From DATCJU01 sp036562635 (GTDB lineage Bacteria > Actinomycetota > Actinomycetes > Mycobacteriales > Pseudonocardiaceae), in assembly GCA_036562635.1 (NCBI GenBank), contig DATCJU010000175.1, positions 1 to 61,626 on the forward strand: a DNA stretch of 61,626 bases, read 5' to 3'. The translations under genes were made by a program, and so were the position numbers. Under the pieces are notes generated by a model, which saw only the letters and a list, made by a program, of their open reading frames with translations, ran no database searches and was not told the DNA's origin. Positions 24,147-32,520 of the stretch are shown piece by piece (the stretch's first letter is position 1; every line of letters starts with the position of its first letter).

Positions 24147-25724
24147 TCAGGCCAGCGGAACGTCCAGGTAGGACGGGTCACCGGCCGGGGAGCGGAAGGT
24201 CACCGTGCTCCCGATCCGGCTCTCGCCGCGGTACAGGCCGTCCACGGTGTCCACCACCACCGCGATCCGGTGTCCCGCGGGCACGGTGTGCACCAGCGGA
24301 TCCAGGGTGATGTCCACGGCACGCGCCGCCCCCGGTGTGGCGTCGAGCAGGGTGAGCGGCTGGTGGGTGAGCAGCCGGCCGTTGCCGAGCGCGTCCACGT
24401 CGTAGAGGTAGGCGACCAGGGTCACCCGGGAGGTGCTCGGGGTGATCGTGACGTGCAGCGTCGGCGCCCCGCGTACCTGCCGCGCCCGGTCGAGCACCGG
24501 GGTCTGCCACACCCCGGCGTTGGTGCGGAGCACGCTGGGCAGCCACACCCACTGCGGTATGCCGAGCTGCTCCAGCCCACCGGTGAGCAGGGAGATCCCG
24601 CCGGTGGCCGTGGTGTCCACGCCCGCGGCGACGGTGTGGCTCCAGCCGGTGCGCGGGGTCGCGGTCAGCTCGCCGTCCCGGTTCACCACGGGGTCCAGGT
24701 CGCTCAGATAGAACCGCTGGGTGTCCCCGACCAGGGCCGACCAGGTCGGGTAGCTCTGCCACGGACCCCCGAGGGTGGGACGCACCTGCACCGGCAGCTC
24801 ACGGTCCACCCCGTTGTCCAGGTCGCGCAGGTGGTGGTCGAACCAGCGGCGCACCGAGTCCCAGGTCTCGTTCGGCAGTCCGAAGATCCCGGTCAGCTCG
24901 GGGGTGGCGTGGTCGCCGGGCACCAGCTCCAGTCGCTTGGGCACCTGGAGCCGCTCGTAGAGGTCGACGATCTGCCCGGCGGGGAACAGGCTGTCCGACC
25001 AGCCGTTGGCGATCAGCACCGCGGGCCGGTTGGCGTTGATCCGGTCGACCACGGCGATCGGGGAGCGGCTGGCGGCCAGGCGCACGGCCGCGGCCCGGTC
25101 GTTGCGGTAGTAGGCGTCCAGCGTGTCGAGCAGCTCCTGCCCCGGCCGTCCGGTGAGCCGGGCGGACAGGTCCAGCAGGCCGATGGACTGCTGGCTCCAG
25201 GTGCTGTTGGGCAGCAGGGACCGTTCCAGGTCACCCCAGGTGCTCATGGCGGCCACCGCACGGACCCGTGGGTCGGCGGCCGCGGTGAGCAGGCTGATGC
25301 CCGAGCCGTAGGAGATGCCGGCCATGCCCACCCGGTCGGAGTCGGCCGGGGTGTTGGCCAGCGCCCAGTCGATCACCAGGCGGGCGTCGGCGATGTCCCT
25401 GGGACCGGCGACGTCGATCTGGCCCCCGGACTCCCAGAAGCCACGGGTGGTGTAGCTGACCACGACGTAGCCGGCCCGGGCGAAGTCGCTGGCCGGTACC
25501 ACGTACTCCAGCTGGTTCAGTCCCCAGCTGTTGGGCAGCACCAGGGTGGGGAACGGGCCGGAACCGTCGGGCACCAGGGCGTGTCCACGCAGCTGCACAC
25601 CGTCGGAGGCGGTGACGGTGAACGGCTGCACGGTGAACGCACCGGCCGCGGCGGCCGGTACCGAGGAGATCGGGGCGACGAGCGTGAATAACAGCGCGCC
25701 CACGAGCAGCGCGATCTTCCGCAT
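24147..25724 (-). CDS. Secreted CocE/NonD-family (X-Pro dipeptidyl-peptidase-like) hydrolase
   Basis: A 525-residue alpha/beta hydrolase of the S15/CocE type, probably cleaving esters or peptides outside the cell. The signal peptide spans residues 1-27, with Ala-rich SSVPAAAAGAF at the likely cleavage site. The nucleophile is S138 in GISYGSG, the acid is the Asp of ANGWSDSLFP, and the histidine is in VPGDHATPE. The C-terminal third is the beta-sandwich domain typical of this family. ATG 25724 has TGAGG just upstream. A TTAC-N6-GTAA palindrome overlaps the promoter. The substrate is unknown. Confidence 0.85.
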   Translation of the reverse strand: MRKIALLVGALLFTLVAPISSVPAAAAGAFTVQPFTVTASDGVQLRGHALVPDGSGPFPTLVLPNSWGLNQLEYVVPASDFARAGYVVVSYTTRGFWESGGQIDVAGPRDIADARLVIDWALANTPADSDRVGMAGISYGSGISLLTAAADPRVRAVAAMSTWGDLERSLLPNSTWSQQSIGLLDLSARLTGRPGQELLDTLDAYYRNDRAAAVRLAASRSPIAVVDRINANRPAVLIANGWSDSLFPAGQIVDLYERLQVPKRLELVPGDHATPELTGIFGLPNETWDSVRRWFDHHLRDLDNGVDRELPVQVRPTLGGPWQSYPTWSALVGDTQRFYLSDLDPVVNRDGELTATPRTGWSHTVAAGVDTTATGGISLLTGGLEQLGIPQWVWLPSVLRTNAGVWQTPVLDRARQVRGAPTLHVTITPSTSRVTLVAYLYDVDALGNGRLLTHQPLTLLDATPGAARAVDITLDPLVHTVPAGHRIAVVVDTVDGLYRGESRIGSTVTFRSPAGDPSYLDVPLA

Positions 25725-25743
25725 TGCCTCAACATGACAAAGG

Positions 25744-25757
25744 TTACTGGCCGGTAA
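25744..25757. promoter_or_regulatory. TetR-like operator upstream of the hydrolase
   Basis: TTACTGGCCGGTAA is a 14-bp near-perfect palindrome (12 symmetric bases) 20 bp before the start codon. It overlaps a -10-like TAACCT on the minus strand (25741-25746). The form is typical of TetR-family sites; no tetR gene lies adjacent. Confidence 0.45.
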
Positions 25758-25831
25758 AACGCGCTGTGGCGCGAATCACGTGTTCGGCGTCACAGTTGCG
25801 ACGGTCGCCGTAGCCCGCTTCGCCCACCTGG

Positions 25832-25837
25832 CACGAT
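25832..25837 (+). promoter_or_regulatory. Possible -10 box for folP2
   Basis: CACGAT lies 7 nt before GTG 25845. It deviates from TANNNT in the first base; the same hexamer and spacing occur before GTG 35030. Confidence 0.35.
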
Positions 25838-25844
25838 CGGTCAG

Positions 25845-26714
25845 GTGGGCAGGATGCGGTTCGGCAAACGTGAGGTGCGGAACGACCGGGCACTGGTGAT
25901 GGCGATCGTCAACCGCACCCCGGACTCCTTCTACGACCGAGGGGCCACCTTCCGGGACGACGCCGCGCTGGCCGCGGTGGACCGAGCGGTCGCCGAGGGG
26001 GCGGACATCATCGACATCGGCGGGGTCAAGGCCGGTTCCCACGGCGCTCCCGTCGACGTCGACGAGGAGATCCGGCGTGTGGTGCCCTTCGTGGCCGCGG
26101 TCCGTGAGCGGCACCCGGACGTGGTGATCAGCGTGGACACCTGGCGGCACCAGGTGGGCCGACTGGTCTGCGAGGCCGGTGCCGACCTGCTCAACGACAC
26201 CTGGGCCGGTGCCGACCCCGAGCTGGCCGAGGTGGCCGCCGAGTACGGCGTGGGCATCGTCTGTTCCCACACCGGCGGTCTGCCCCCGCGCACCGACCCG
26301 CACCGGGTCCGCTACACCGACGTGGTGGCCGCCGTGGTCGAGGAGGTCACCCGGCGGGCCGAGCACATGCTGCGCCTCGGGGTGCCCCGGGAGGGCATCC
26401 TCATCGACCCCACCCACGACTTCGGCAAGAACACCTGGCACGGCCTGGAGCTGCTGCGCCGGCTCGACGAGCTGGTCGCCACCGGCTGGCCGGTGCTGAT
26501 GGCCCTGTCCAACAAGGACTTCGTCGGCGAGACCCTGGACGCCGAGGTCAACGAACGGGTGGACGGCACCCTGGCTGCCACCGCGGTGGCCGCCTGGAAG
26601 GGGGCCAAAGTGTTCCGGGCGCACCAGGTGCGGCGGACCCGCCAGGTCCTGGAGATGGTGGCCAGCATCGCGGGCACCCGGCCACCGGCCCGGGTGCTGC
26701 GGGCGTTGGCCTGA
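25845..26714 (+). CDS. folP2: FolP2-type dihydropteroate synthase homologue
   Basis: A 289-residue TIM-barrel protein of the dihydropteroate synthase fold. The N-terminal MAIVNRTPDSFYDRG replaces the canonical GILNVTPDSFSDGG. The phosphate-loop motif DPGxGFGK is changed to DPTHDFGK at residues 188-195. The divergence fits the FolP2 paralogue group of actinobacteria, for which true synthase activity was not found in mycobacteria. The gene sits directly before gpgS, as Rv1207 before Rv1208, suggesting a role tied to that pathway rather than folate. The start may be GTG 25845 or ATG 25854; the former fits a leaderless promoter. Confidence 0.85.
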   Translation: MGRMRFGKREVRNDRALVMAIVNRTPDSFYDRGATFRDDAALAAVDRAVAEGADIIDIGGVKAGSHGAPVDVDEEIRRVVPFVAAVRERHPDVVISVDTWRHQVGRLVCEAGADLLNDTWAGADPELAEVAAEYGVGIVCSHTGGLPPRTDPHRVRYTDVVAAVVEEVTRRAEHMLRLGVPREGILIDPTHDFGKNTWHGLELLRRLDELVATGWPVLMALSNKDFVGETLDAEVNERVDGTLAATAVAAWKGAKVFRAHQVRRTRQVLEMVASIAGTRPPARVLRALA

Positions 26715-26806
26715 GCGCGGTACCGGTGACCCCACCGTCACGGTGGGGGGAGGTCGATCGGGACACCGCCGGCCCGGGGCCGGCGCGGTGTGAAGGAGGA
26801 GCACGG

Positions 26807-27799
26807 GTGCGTCCCGAGGTCGAGCGCTGGTTCGCCGCGCACACGATCCAGCGGCCGCGATGGACGGTACGGGAACTGGTCGCGGCCAAGCGTGGTCGCA
26901 CGGTGAGCGTGGTGTTGCCCGCGTTGAACGAGGAGGCCACGGTGGCCGGCGTGGTGCGGGCGGTACTGCCGCACACCGTGCCGGTGTCACCCGGCCCGGG
27001 CGGCGCACCGGGCGAGCCGCTGGTCGACGAGCTGGTGGTGCTCGACTCCGGCTCCACCGACCGCACCGTCGAGGTGGCCGCGGCGGCCGGTGCCCGGGTG
27101 GTGCGGCGCGAGGAGGTCCTGCCGGACCTCCCACCCCGTCCGGGCAAGGGCGAGGTGCTGTGGCGGTCGTTGGCCGCCACCCGTGGTGACCTGGTGGTCT
27201 TCCTCGACTCGGACCTGGTCGAGGTCGATCCCGGGTTCGTCCCGGCGCTGCTCGGCCCGTTGCTCACCGCCGACGGGGTGCACCTGGTGAAGGGCTTCTA
27301 CCGCCGGCCGCTGCGGCTGGAGTCCGGTGAGGAGGGCGGAACCGGTGGCGGGCGGGTCACCGAGCTGCTGGCCCGGCCCCTGCTGGCCGCACTGCGCCCC
27401 GAGCTGTCCGGACTGGTGCAGCCCCTCGGCGGGGAGTACGCGGCGACCCGGGAACTGTTGGAGTCCGTGCCGTTCGCCCCCGGCTACGGCGTGGAGATCG
27501 GCCTGCTGCTGGACACCCTGGACACCCGGGGACTGGACGCGATCGCCCAGGTCAACCTGGGGGTGCGCAAGCACCGCAACCGGAACCTGCACCAGCTGGG
27601 GCTGATGGCCAGGCAGATCCTGGGCACGATGCTGCGCCGGTGCGGTGTGCCCGACACCGGGGAGCCGTACCCCCGGTTCGTCCAGGTCGCCGGGGAGTGG
27701 CTGCCCGACGTCGCGGACGTGGCGTTGGACGACCGGCCCCCGATGCGCGAGATCCGTGCCGGGGCTCGCGGGGACGGCGTGGGTCAACCCACCGGGTAG
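26807..27799 (+). CDS. gpgS: Glucosyl-3-phosphoglycerate synthase GpgS
   Basis: A 330-residue GT-A glycosyltransferase of family 81. It transfers glucose from an NDP-glucose to 3-phosphoglycerate, the first step of methylglucose polysaccharide synthesis. The N-terminal nucleotide-binding motif VVLPALNEEATV, the LDSGSTDRT loop and the metal-binding LDSD at residues 133-136 are all present; the latter has the same numbering as I recall for the mycobacterial enzyme. The start is GTG 26807, preceded by AAGGAGGAG. Its 3' end overlaps convergent cydC by 16 bases. Confidence 0.94.
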   Translation: MRPEVERWFAAHTIQRPRWTVRELVAAKRGRTVSVVLPALNEEATVAGVVRAVLPHTVPVSPGPGGAPGEPLVDELVVLDSGSTDRTVEVAAAAGARVVRREEVLPDLPPRPGKGEVLWRSLAATRGDLVVFLDSDLVEVDPGFVPALLGPLLTADGVHLVKGFYRRPLRLESGEEGGTGGGRVTELLARPLLAALRPELSGLVQPLGGEYAATRELLESVPFAPGYGVEIGLLLDTLDTRGLDAIAQVNLGVRKHRNRNLHQLGLMARQILGTMLRRCGVPDTGEPYPRFVQVAGEWLPDVADVALDDRPPMREIRAGARGDGVGQPTG

Positions 27800-29550
27800 G
27801 CGGTCTCCGCCAGACGCTCGGCCTGCCAGCGGTCCCGGTAGTAGCCCGGCTGGTTCAACAGCTCGGCGTGCGAGCCGCGCTGCAACACCCGGCCGCCCTC
27901 CAGCACCACGATCTCGTCGAACTCCTCCAACCCGCGCAGCCGGTGGGTGGCCAGCAGCACGGTGCGGCCCCCGGCAGCGGCCAGAACGTCGGCGAGCACG
28001 GCGTCCGCGGTGGCCGGGTCCAGACCCTCGGTCGGCTCGTCGAGCAGCAGCACCCGCGGGTTCGCCAACAGCGCCCTGGCCAGCACCAGACGCTGTCGCT
28101 GGCCCCCCGACAACAGCCCGCCGTCCTCACCGACCACGGTGTCCCAGCCGGCGGGCAGCTCGTCCACCCACTCGGCCAGCCGCACCCGCTCGGCGACCGC
28201 CCGCAGCTCGTCCTCCGTCGCCTCCGGGCGGGCGAGGCGGAGGTTGGCCCGGAGCGGGGCGTGGAAGACGTGCGCGTCGGCCAGCGCACCTCCGACCACC
28301 CGGCGCAGGTCGTCCCCGGCGAACCGCTCCAGCGGGACGCCGTTCAGGGTCACCTCACCGGCCGCAGGGGCGACGAATCCGGCCAACAGGGTCAGCAGGG
28401 TGCTCTTGCCCGAGCCGCTGGGGCCGACCAGCGCCACCCGCCGACCCTGCGGCAGGTCCAGGTCGACCCCGGACACCGCGGGCGGCCCGTCGGGGTCGTA
28501 CCGCACCGTGACGTCGCGCAGCCGCAGCTCGACCGATTCCTCCGGTTCCGGGGGTGTCACCGGTCGGACCGGTTCCGTCCGGACCGCGGGTCCGGCCGCC
28601 TCCGGTCGGGCGGCCAGCAGCTCGGACACCCGGGCCACGCCGGCCCGCACCTCCACCCAGCGCCGACCCGCCGCGATCAGGGGCAGCACGGTCTCCACCG
28701 CGGTCAGGGACCCCAGGGCGAGCGCGGCCACCAGCGGGCCGGACAGTCGACCGGACGCGGCCGCTGCACTCGCCAGGGCGGTCACCCCCAGCACGGTGGC
28801 CGTCTGCACCACGATGCCCGCGGCGCTCAGCGCACCCCCGGCCACCGCCGTGGACCGCTCCAGCGCGGCAAGCCGACGGGACGTCGCCTCGGCCCGCCGC
28901 AGCACCTCCCGGTCCGCGCCGTAGGCGGCCAGGTCGGCCGCGCCGTGCAACAGATCCACCGCGGTGGCCGCCAGCACACCCCGCTCGTGGGCGGTCCGGC
29001 GGGCGGCGCGGGCGGTCAGTCCGGCGGCGGCCAGGGGCAGGACCACACCGGCCAGCAGCAGTCCCGCGGCCAGCACCACGGCCGCGGCCGGCAGGGCCAG
29101 GGCGGCCGCACCCACCGCCACCACGCTCACCACCCCGGCCACCGCGGCCGGCAGCAGGCAGCGCAGCAGCGCGTCCTGCACGGCGTCCACGTCGGACACC
29201 ACCCGGGAGAGCAGGTCGCCGTGGCGGAGCCGGCCCAACCCCAGCGGGGCCGTGGGCACCAACGCGGTGAACACCCGGGTCCGCAGCTCGGCCAGGCAGC
29301 GCAACACCGCGTCGTGCCCCATCAGCCGGTCCAGGTAGCGGAACACCCCACGGGAGGTGGCCAGGGCACGGACCGCCACGATCGCCACGGTCAGCGCTGC
29401 CAGCGGCGGTTGTTCCGCGGCCCGGGTGATCAGCCAGGCTGCGGTGGCCATCAGGGCCAGGGCCGCCAGGTCCGCGCCGGCGGCGGTGAACACGGCCAGC
29501 AGCAGGCGCCGGGAGCGGAGGGCCAGACCCAACGGTGTCGAGCGGTTCAC
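27784..29550 (-). CDS. cydC: Cytochrome bd biogenesis ABC transporter CydC
   Basis: A 588-residue ABC exporter half with an N-terminal six-helix domain (about residues 1-310) and a C-terminal ATPase. The motifs are GPSGSGKST (Walker A), LSGGQRQR (signature) and VLLLDEPTEGLD (Walker B). With CydD it forms a heterodimer needed for assembly of cytochrome bd, thought to export reductant or handle heme. The frame is open far upstream into cydD, but GTG 29550 in a GTGA overlap with the cydD stop, with GGAGG before it, is the real start. Confidence 0.92.
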   Translation of the reverse strand: MNRSTPLGLALRSRRLLLAVFTAAGADLAALALMATAAWLITRAAEQPPLAALTVAIVAVRALATSRGVFRYLDRLMGHDAVLRCLAELRTRVFTALVPTAPLGLGRLRHGDLLSRVVSDVDAVQDALLRCLLPAAVAGVVSVVAVGAAALALPAAAVVLAAGLLLAGVVLPLAAAGLTARAARRTAHERGVLAATAVDLLHGAADLAAYGADREVLRRAEATSRRLAALERSTAVAGGALSAAGIVVQTATVLGVTALASAAAASGRLSGPLVAALALGSLTAVETVLPLIAAGRRWVEVRAGVARVSELLAARPEAAGPAVRTEPVRPVTPPEPEESVELRLRDVTVRYDPDGPPAVSGVDLDLPQGRRVALVGPSGSGKSTLLTLLAGFVAPAAGEVTLNGVPLERFAGDDLRRVVGGALADAHVFHAPLRANLRLARPEATEDELRAVAERVRLAEWVDELPAGWDTVVGEDGGLLSGGQRQRLVLARALLANPRVLLLDEPTEGLDPATADAVLADVLAAAGGRTVLLATHRLRGLEEFDEIVVLEGGRVLQRGSHAELLNQPGYYRDRWQAERLAETAYPVG

Positions 29551-31421
29551 CGGACCTCCCCTCCGTGGATCGTCAGGACCCGGGTGGCCAGGTCCAGCAG
29601 GGCGGGACGGTGCGCCACCAGCACCGCGGTCCGTCCCGTCACCAGTTCCTCGGCCGCCGTCACCACGGCCGCCTCGCTGCGGCCGTCCAACCGGGCGGTG
29701 GGTTCGTCGAGCAACAGCAGCGGGGCGTCCAGTCGTCGTTGGCGCAGGAACGCCCTGGCCAGGGCCACCCGCTGCCGCTGCCCGGAGGACAGGCCGGAGC
29801 CGTGTTCGCCCAGCGGCCGGTCCAGGCCTTCGGCGATCAGCTCGTCCAGGGCGGCGGCCCGGGCCGCCGCCAGCACCTCGTCCTCCGCGGCGTCGGGCGC
29901 GCCGAGCCGGATGTTGCTCGCCACCGTGCCGGTGAGCAGGTGCGGACGCTGCGGGACCCAGACGAGCGCGCGGCGCCAGGCCTCCGGGTCGAGGTCCCGC
30001 AGGTCGACGTCCCCGACCAGCACCCGCCCGGAGGTGGGCCGGACGAAACCCAGCAGGACGGCGAGCAACGTGCTCTTCCCGGCCCCGCTCGGACCCACCA
30101 GGGCGATCCGCTCGCCGGGCCGGATGGTCAGCGACACCTCCCGCAGGGCCGGTTCGGTGCGGTCCGGGTGCTGCACCGTGACCTGCTCCAGTCGGATCGG
30201 GACCTGCCGCAGGTCGGGTACCCGGGCACGGGCGCGGGCCGGTGTCTCCGCCTCGGCCTCCGCCGCGTCCAGCACGCCCAGCGCCTGGTCGAGCACGGCC
30301 ACGCCCTCGGTACTGGCGTGGAACTGGGCACCGGCCGCGCGCAGCGGCAGGTAGGCCTCGGGAGCCAGCAGCAGCACCACGAGCGCGGTGGCCAGGTCCA
30401 GTCGGCCCTCCAGCAGACGCAGACCCACGGGCACGGCGACCAACGCCACCGACAGCGTGGCCACCAGTTCCAGGACCAGGGCGGACAGGAACGCCACCCG
30501 TAGGGTGCGCATGGTGGCGGCGCGGTGGGCGTCGGCCATCCGCCGCACCGTCTCCGCCTGGGCGGCTGCCCGGTTGAACAGCCGCAGTGTGCCCAGCCCG
30601 CGCACCACGTCCAGGAAGTGCCCGCCGAGCCGGGACAGCAGCGCCCACTGCCGGCGGGTGCGTTCGGCGGTGTGCATGCCGACCAGGGCGGCGAACACCG
30701 GGATCAGCGGCAGGGTGACCGCCACGATCACCGCCGACGGCAGGTCGGCGGTGGCCAGCCCGACCAGTACGGCCAGCGGCACGACCGCGGCGGAGACCAG
30801 CTGCGGGAGGTACCCGGTGAAGTAGGGGTCCAGGGCGTCCACACCCCGCCCTACCAGGGTGACCAGCTCCCCGGCGCGGCGGCTGGCCAGCCAGCCCGGC
30901 CCGAGGTGCCGGGCCGCACCGAGCACGTCCTCGCGGAGCCGCGCCTTGACCCCGGCGGCGGCCCGCTGCGCCGACCAGCCCTGCACCCAGCTCAGCAGGG
31001 CCCGTCCCGCCGCGGTCAGACCGACCAGGGCCAGCGGGGTGGACAGCTCCCGGAACGGGGCACCCCGGGCCGCGCCGGCCAGCAGCTGGGCCATCAGGTG
31101 GGCGCCCAGCACCACCAACACCGCGGTGGTCGCGCTGAGGGCGAGGCTGAACAGGAGGAACCGGCGGGCCGACGGCAGTCGCCGCAGCATGGCCGGGTCC
31201 ACGGGACGGATCCGGGCGGTCCCGGGCTCCGGGGTGGTCGACGGTGCCCCACCGGGATGGGTGCTCCCGGTGGGTGGAGCGGTGCTGGACGCAGCGGACA
31301 CGATGGCCTCGGCGGGGTCGTGGTGGTCGTCTGCTCCGGTCGGTGTGCCACTGTCGACAGTGCCTTCACCGCGGCTCCGGGGCCACTCTCCGAGGGGTGT
31401 GTCACGTGAGAGATGCGACAT
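29547..31421 (-). CDS. cydD: Cytochrome bd biogenesis ABC transporter CydD
   Basis: A 624-residue ABC exporter half, partner of CydC. Six membrane helices are followed by an ATPase with GPSGAGKST, LSSGQRQR and LLLLDEPTARLD. The first 80 residues from ATG 31421 are hydrophilic and low-complexity, unlike usual CydD proteins. Translation may instead begin at the internal ATG of the segment MLRRLPSARRF, about residue 79; no good Shine-Dalgarno decides this. The gene is 25 nt downstream of cydB. Confidence 0.9.
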   Translation of the reverse strand: MSHLSRDTPLGEWPRSRGEGTVDSGTPTGADDHHDPAEAIVSAASSTAPPTGSTHPGGAPSTTPEPGTARIRPVDPAMLRRLPSARRFLLFSLALSATTAVLVVLGAHLMAQLLAGAARGAPFRELSTPLALVGLTAAGRALLSWVQGWSAQRAAAGVKARLREDVLGAARHLGPGWLASRRAGELVTLVGRGVDALDPYFTGYLPQLVSAAVVPLAVLVGLATADLPSAVIVAVTLPLIPVFAALVGMHTAERTRRQWALLSRLGGHFLDVVRGLGTLRLFNRAAAQAETVRRMADAHRAATMRTLRVAFLSALVLELVATLSVALVAVPVGLRLLEGRLDLATALVVLLLAPEAYLPLRAAGAQFHASTEGVAVLDQALGVLDAAEAEAETPARARARVPDLRQVPIRLEQVTVQHPDRTEPALREVSLTIRPGERIALVGPSGAGKSTLLAVLLGFVRPTSGRVLVGDVDLRDLDPEAWRRALVWVPQRPHLLTGTVASNIRLGAPDAAEDEVLAAARAAALDELIAEGLDRPLGEHGSGLSSGQRQRVALARAFLRQRRLDAPLLLLDEPTARLDGRSEAAVVTAAEELVTGRTAVLVAHRPALLDLATRVLTIHGGEVR

Positions 31422-31446
31422 GCCGGGCCCGGCGGCGGTTGGCGCG

Positions 31447-32463
31447 TCAGAAGTAGAGCGGTGTCCGCTGGTCCACCCGCCCGCGGAACACCCACCAGGT
31501 CATCCACTGGAACAGCAGCACCACGGGCAGTACCAGCACGGCGAAGCCACCCAGCAGGCCGAGGGTCTCCGGTGCCGCGACGGCCTCGCTCACGGTCAGC
31601 GGGGCACCGTCCGGAAGACTGCTGGGCAGCATCGTCGGGTAGAGGGCCGCTCCGACCACCGGCACGGGCAGTGCCGCGGCCACCGCGGTGCCGGCGAGGG
31701 CCCAGCCGGGTCGGCCGGTGGCCAGGGCGTGCCCGGCGCCCAGGACCGCGAGGACGACCAGTGCGGCGCCCAGCAGGGCCGGAACCGGCTGGTTCACCGA
31801 GGCGCGCACCTGGTCGGACAGGGCACCCCACCCGGCGGTGACGGCCGGGAGCACCGCGGCCGGCAGCACGAGAGTGCGGGCCCGGCGCCGGGCCTCGTTC
31901 CCCAGGTCACCGGGCAGGCGCAGCGCCAGGAACGTCGCACCGTGCAGCAGGAACAGCGCCAGGACGGTGGCCCCGAACAGCAGGGCGTACGGGTCGAACA
32001 GGTGCGCCACCCCGCCGGGGACCAGGTGGCCCCGGGCGTCGAGGGGCAGGCCCTGCAGCAGGTTGCCCAGCAGCACACCCCAGCCCAGGGCGGTGACGAC
32101 GCTGGCCAGTCCGATCACCGTGTCCCAGGCGGTCCGACGCCGGGCGTGGATGTTGCGGCTGCGCAGCGGTACCGCGGCGACCACGGTGACCGCCCCGAGC
32201 AGGACGGCGACCATCACCGGGTAGGTGCCGGAGAGCAGCTCGCCCTCGGCCAGCGGGAAGGCGCCGAACAGCACCCCGACCGCGGCGACGAGCCAGACCT
32301 CGTTGCCCAGGAAGAACGGTCCGATCGCGCCGAGCACCATCCGGCGCCGGTGCTCGTCGGTGCCGACGACGCGGAGCAGGGCGCCGACGCCGTAGTCGAG
32401 TCCGGCCAGGGCGAAGTAGCCGGTGAGGAGCAGTCCGAGCAGGCAGTACCAGAGCAGTTCCAC
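31447..32463 (-). CDS. cydB: Cytochrome bd oxidase subunit II CydB
   Basis: A 338-residue membrane protein with about nine helices, starting MELLWYCLLGLLLTGYFALAGLDYGVGAL. The N-terminal GLDYGVG segment and IGPFFLGNEVWLVAAVG are conserved in CydB, which supports subunit I in the quinol oxidase. The bd enzyme reduces oxygen to water with high affinity at low oxygen. The start is ATG 32463, 57 nt after cydA, with GGAGCC just upstream. Confidence 0.95.
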   Translation of the reverse strand: MELLWYCLLGLLLTGYFALAGLDYGVGALLRVVGTDEHRRRMVLGAIGPFFLGNEVWLVAAVGVLFGAFPLAEGELLSGTYPVMVAVLLGAVTVVAAVPLRSRNIHARRRTAWDTVIGLASVVTALGWGVLLGNLLQGLPLDARGHLVPGGVAHLFDPYALLFGATVLALFLLHGATFLALRLPGDLGNEARRRARTLVLPAAVLPAVTAGWGALSDQVRASVNQPVPALLGAALVVLAVLGAGHALATGRPGWALAGTAVAAALPVPVVGAALYPTMLPSSLPDGAPLTVSEAVAAPETLGLLGGFAVLVLPVVLLFQWMTWWVFRGRVDQRTPLYF

Positions 32464-32520
32464 GGTGGCTCCTGGGTGTGGGCGGTGTGGACGGTGTCGT
32501 GTTCGGGGTGCCGGCCGACG

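Noticed and set aside
27784..30648. Extending cydC to a 954-residue protein
   Set aside because: The extra N-terminal 366 residues are a shadow of cydD in another frame. GTG 29550 in the GTGA overlap, with GGAGG before it, gives the normal CydC length.
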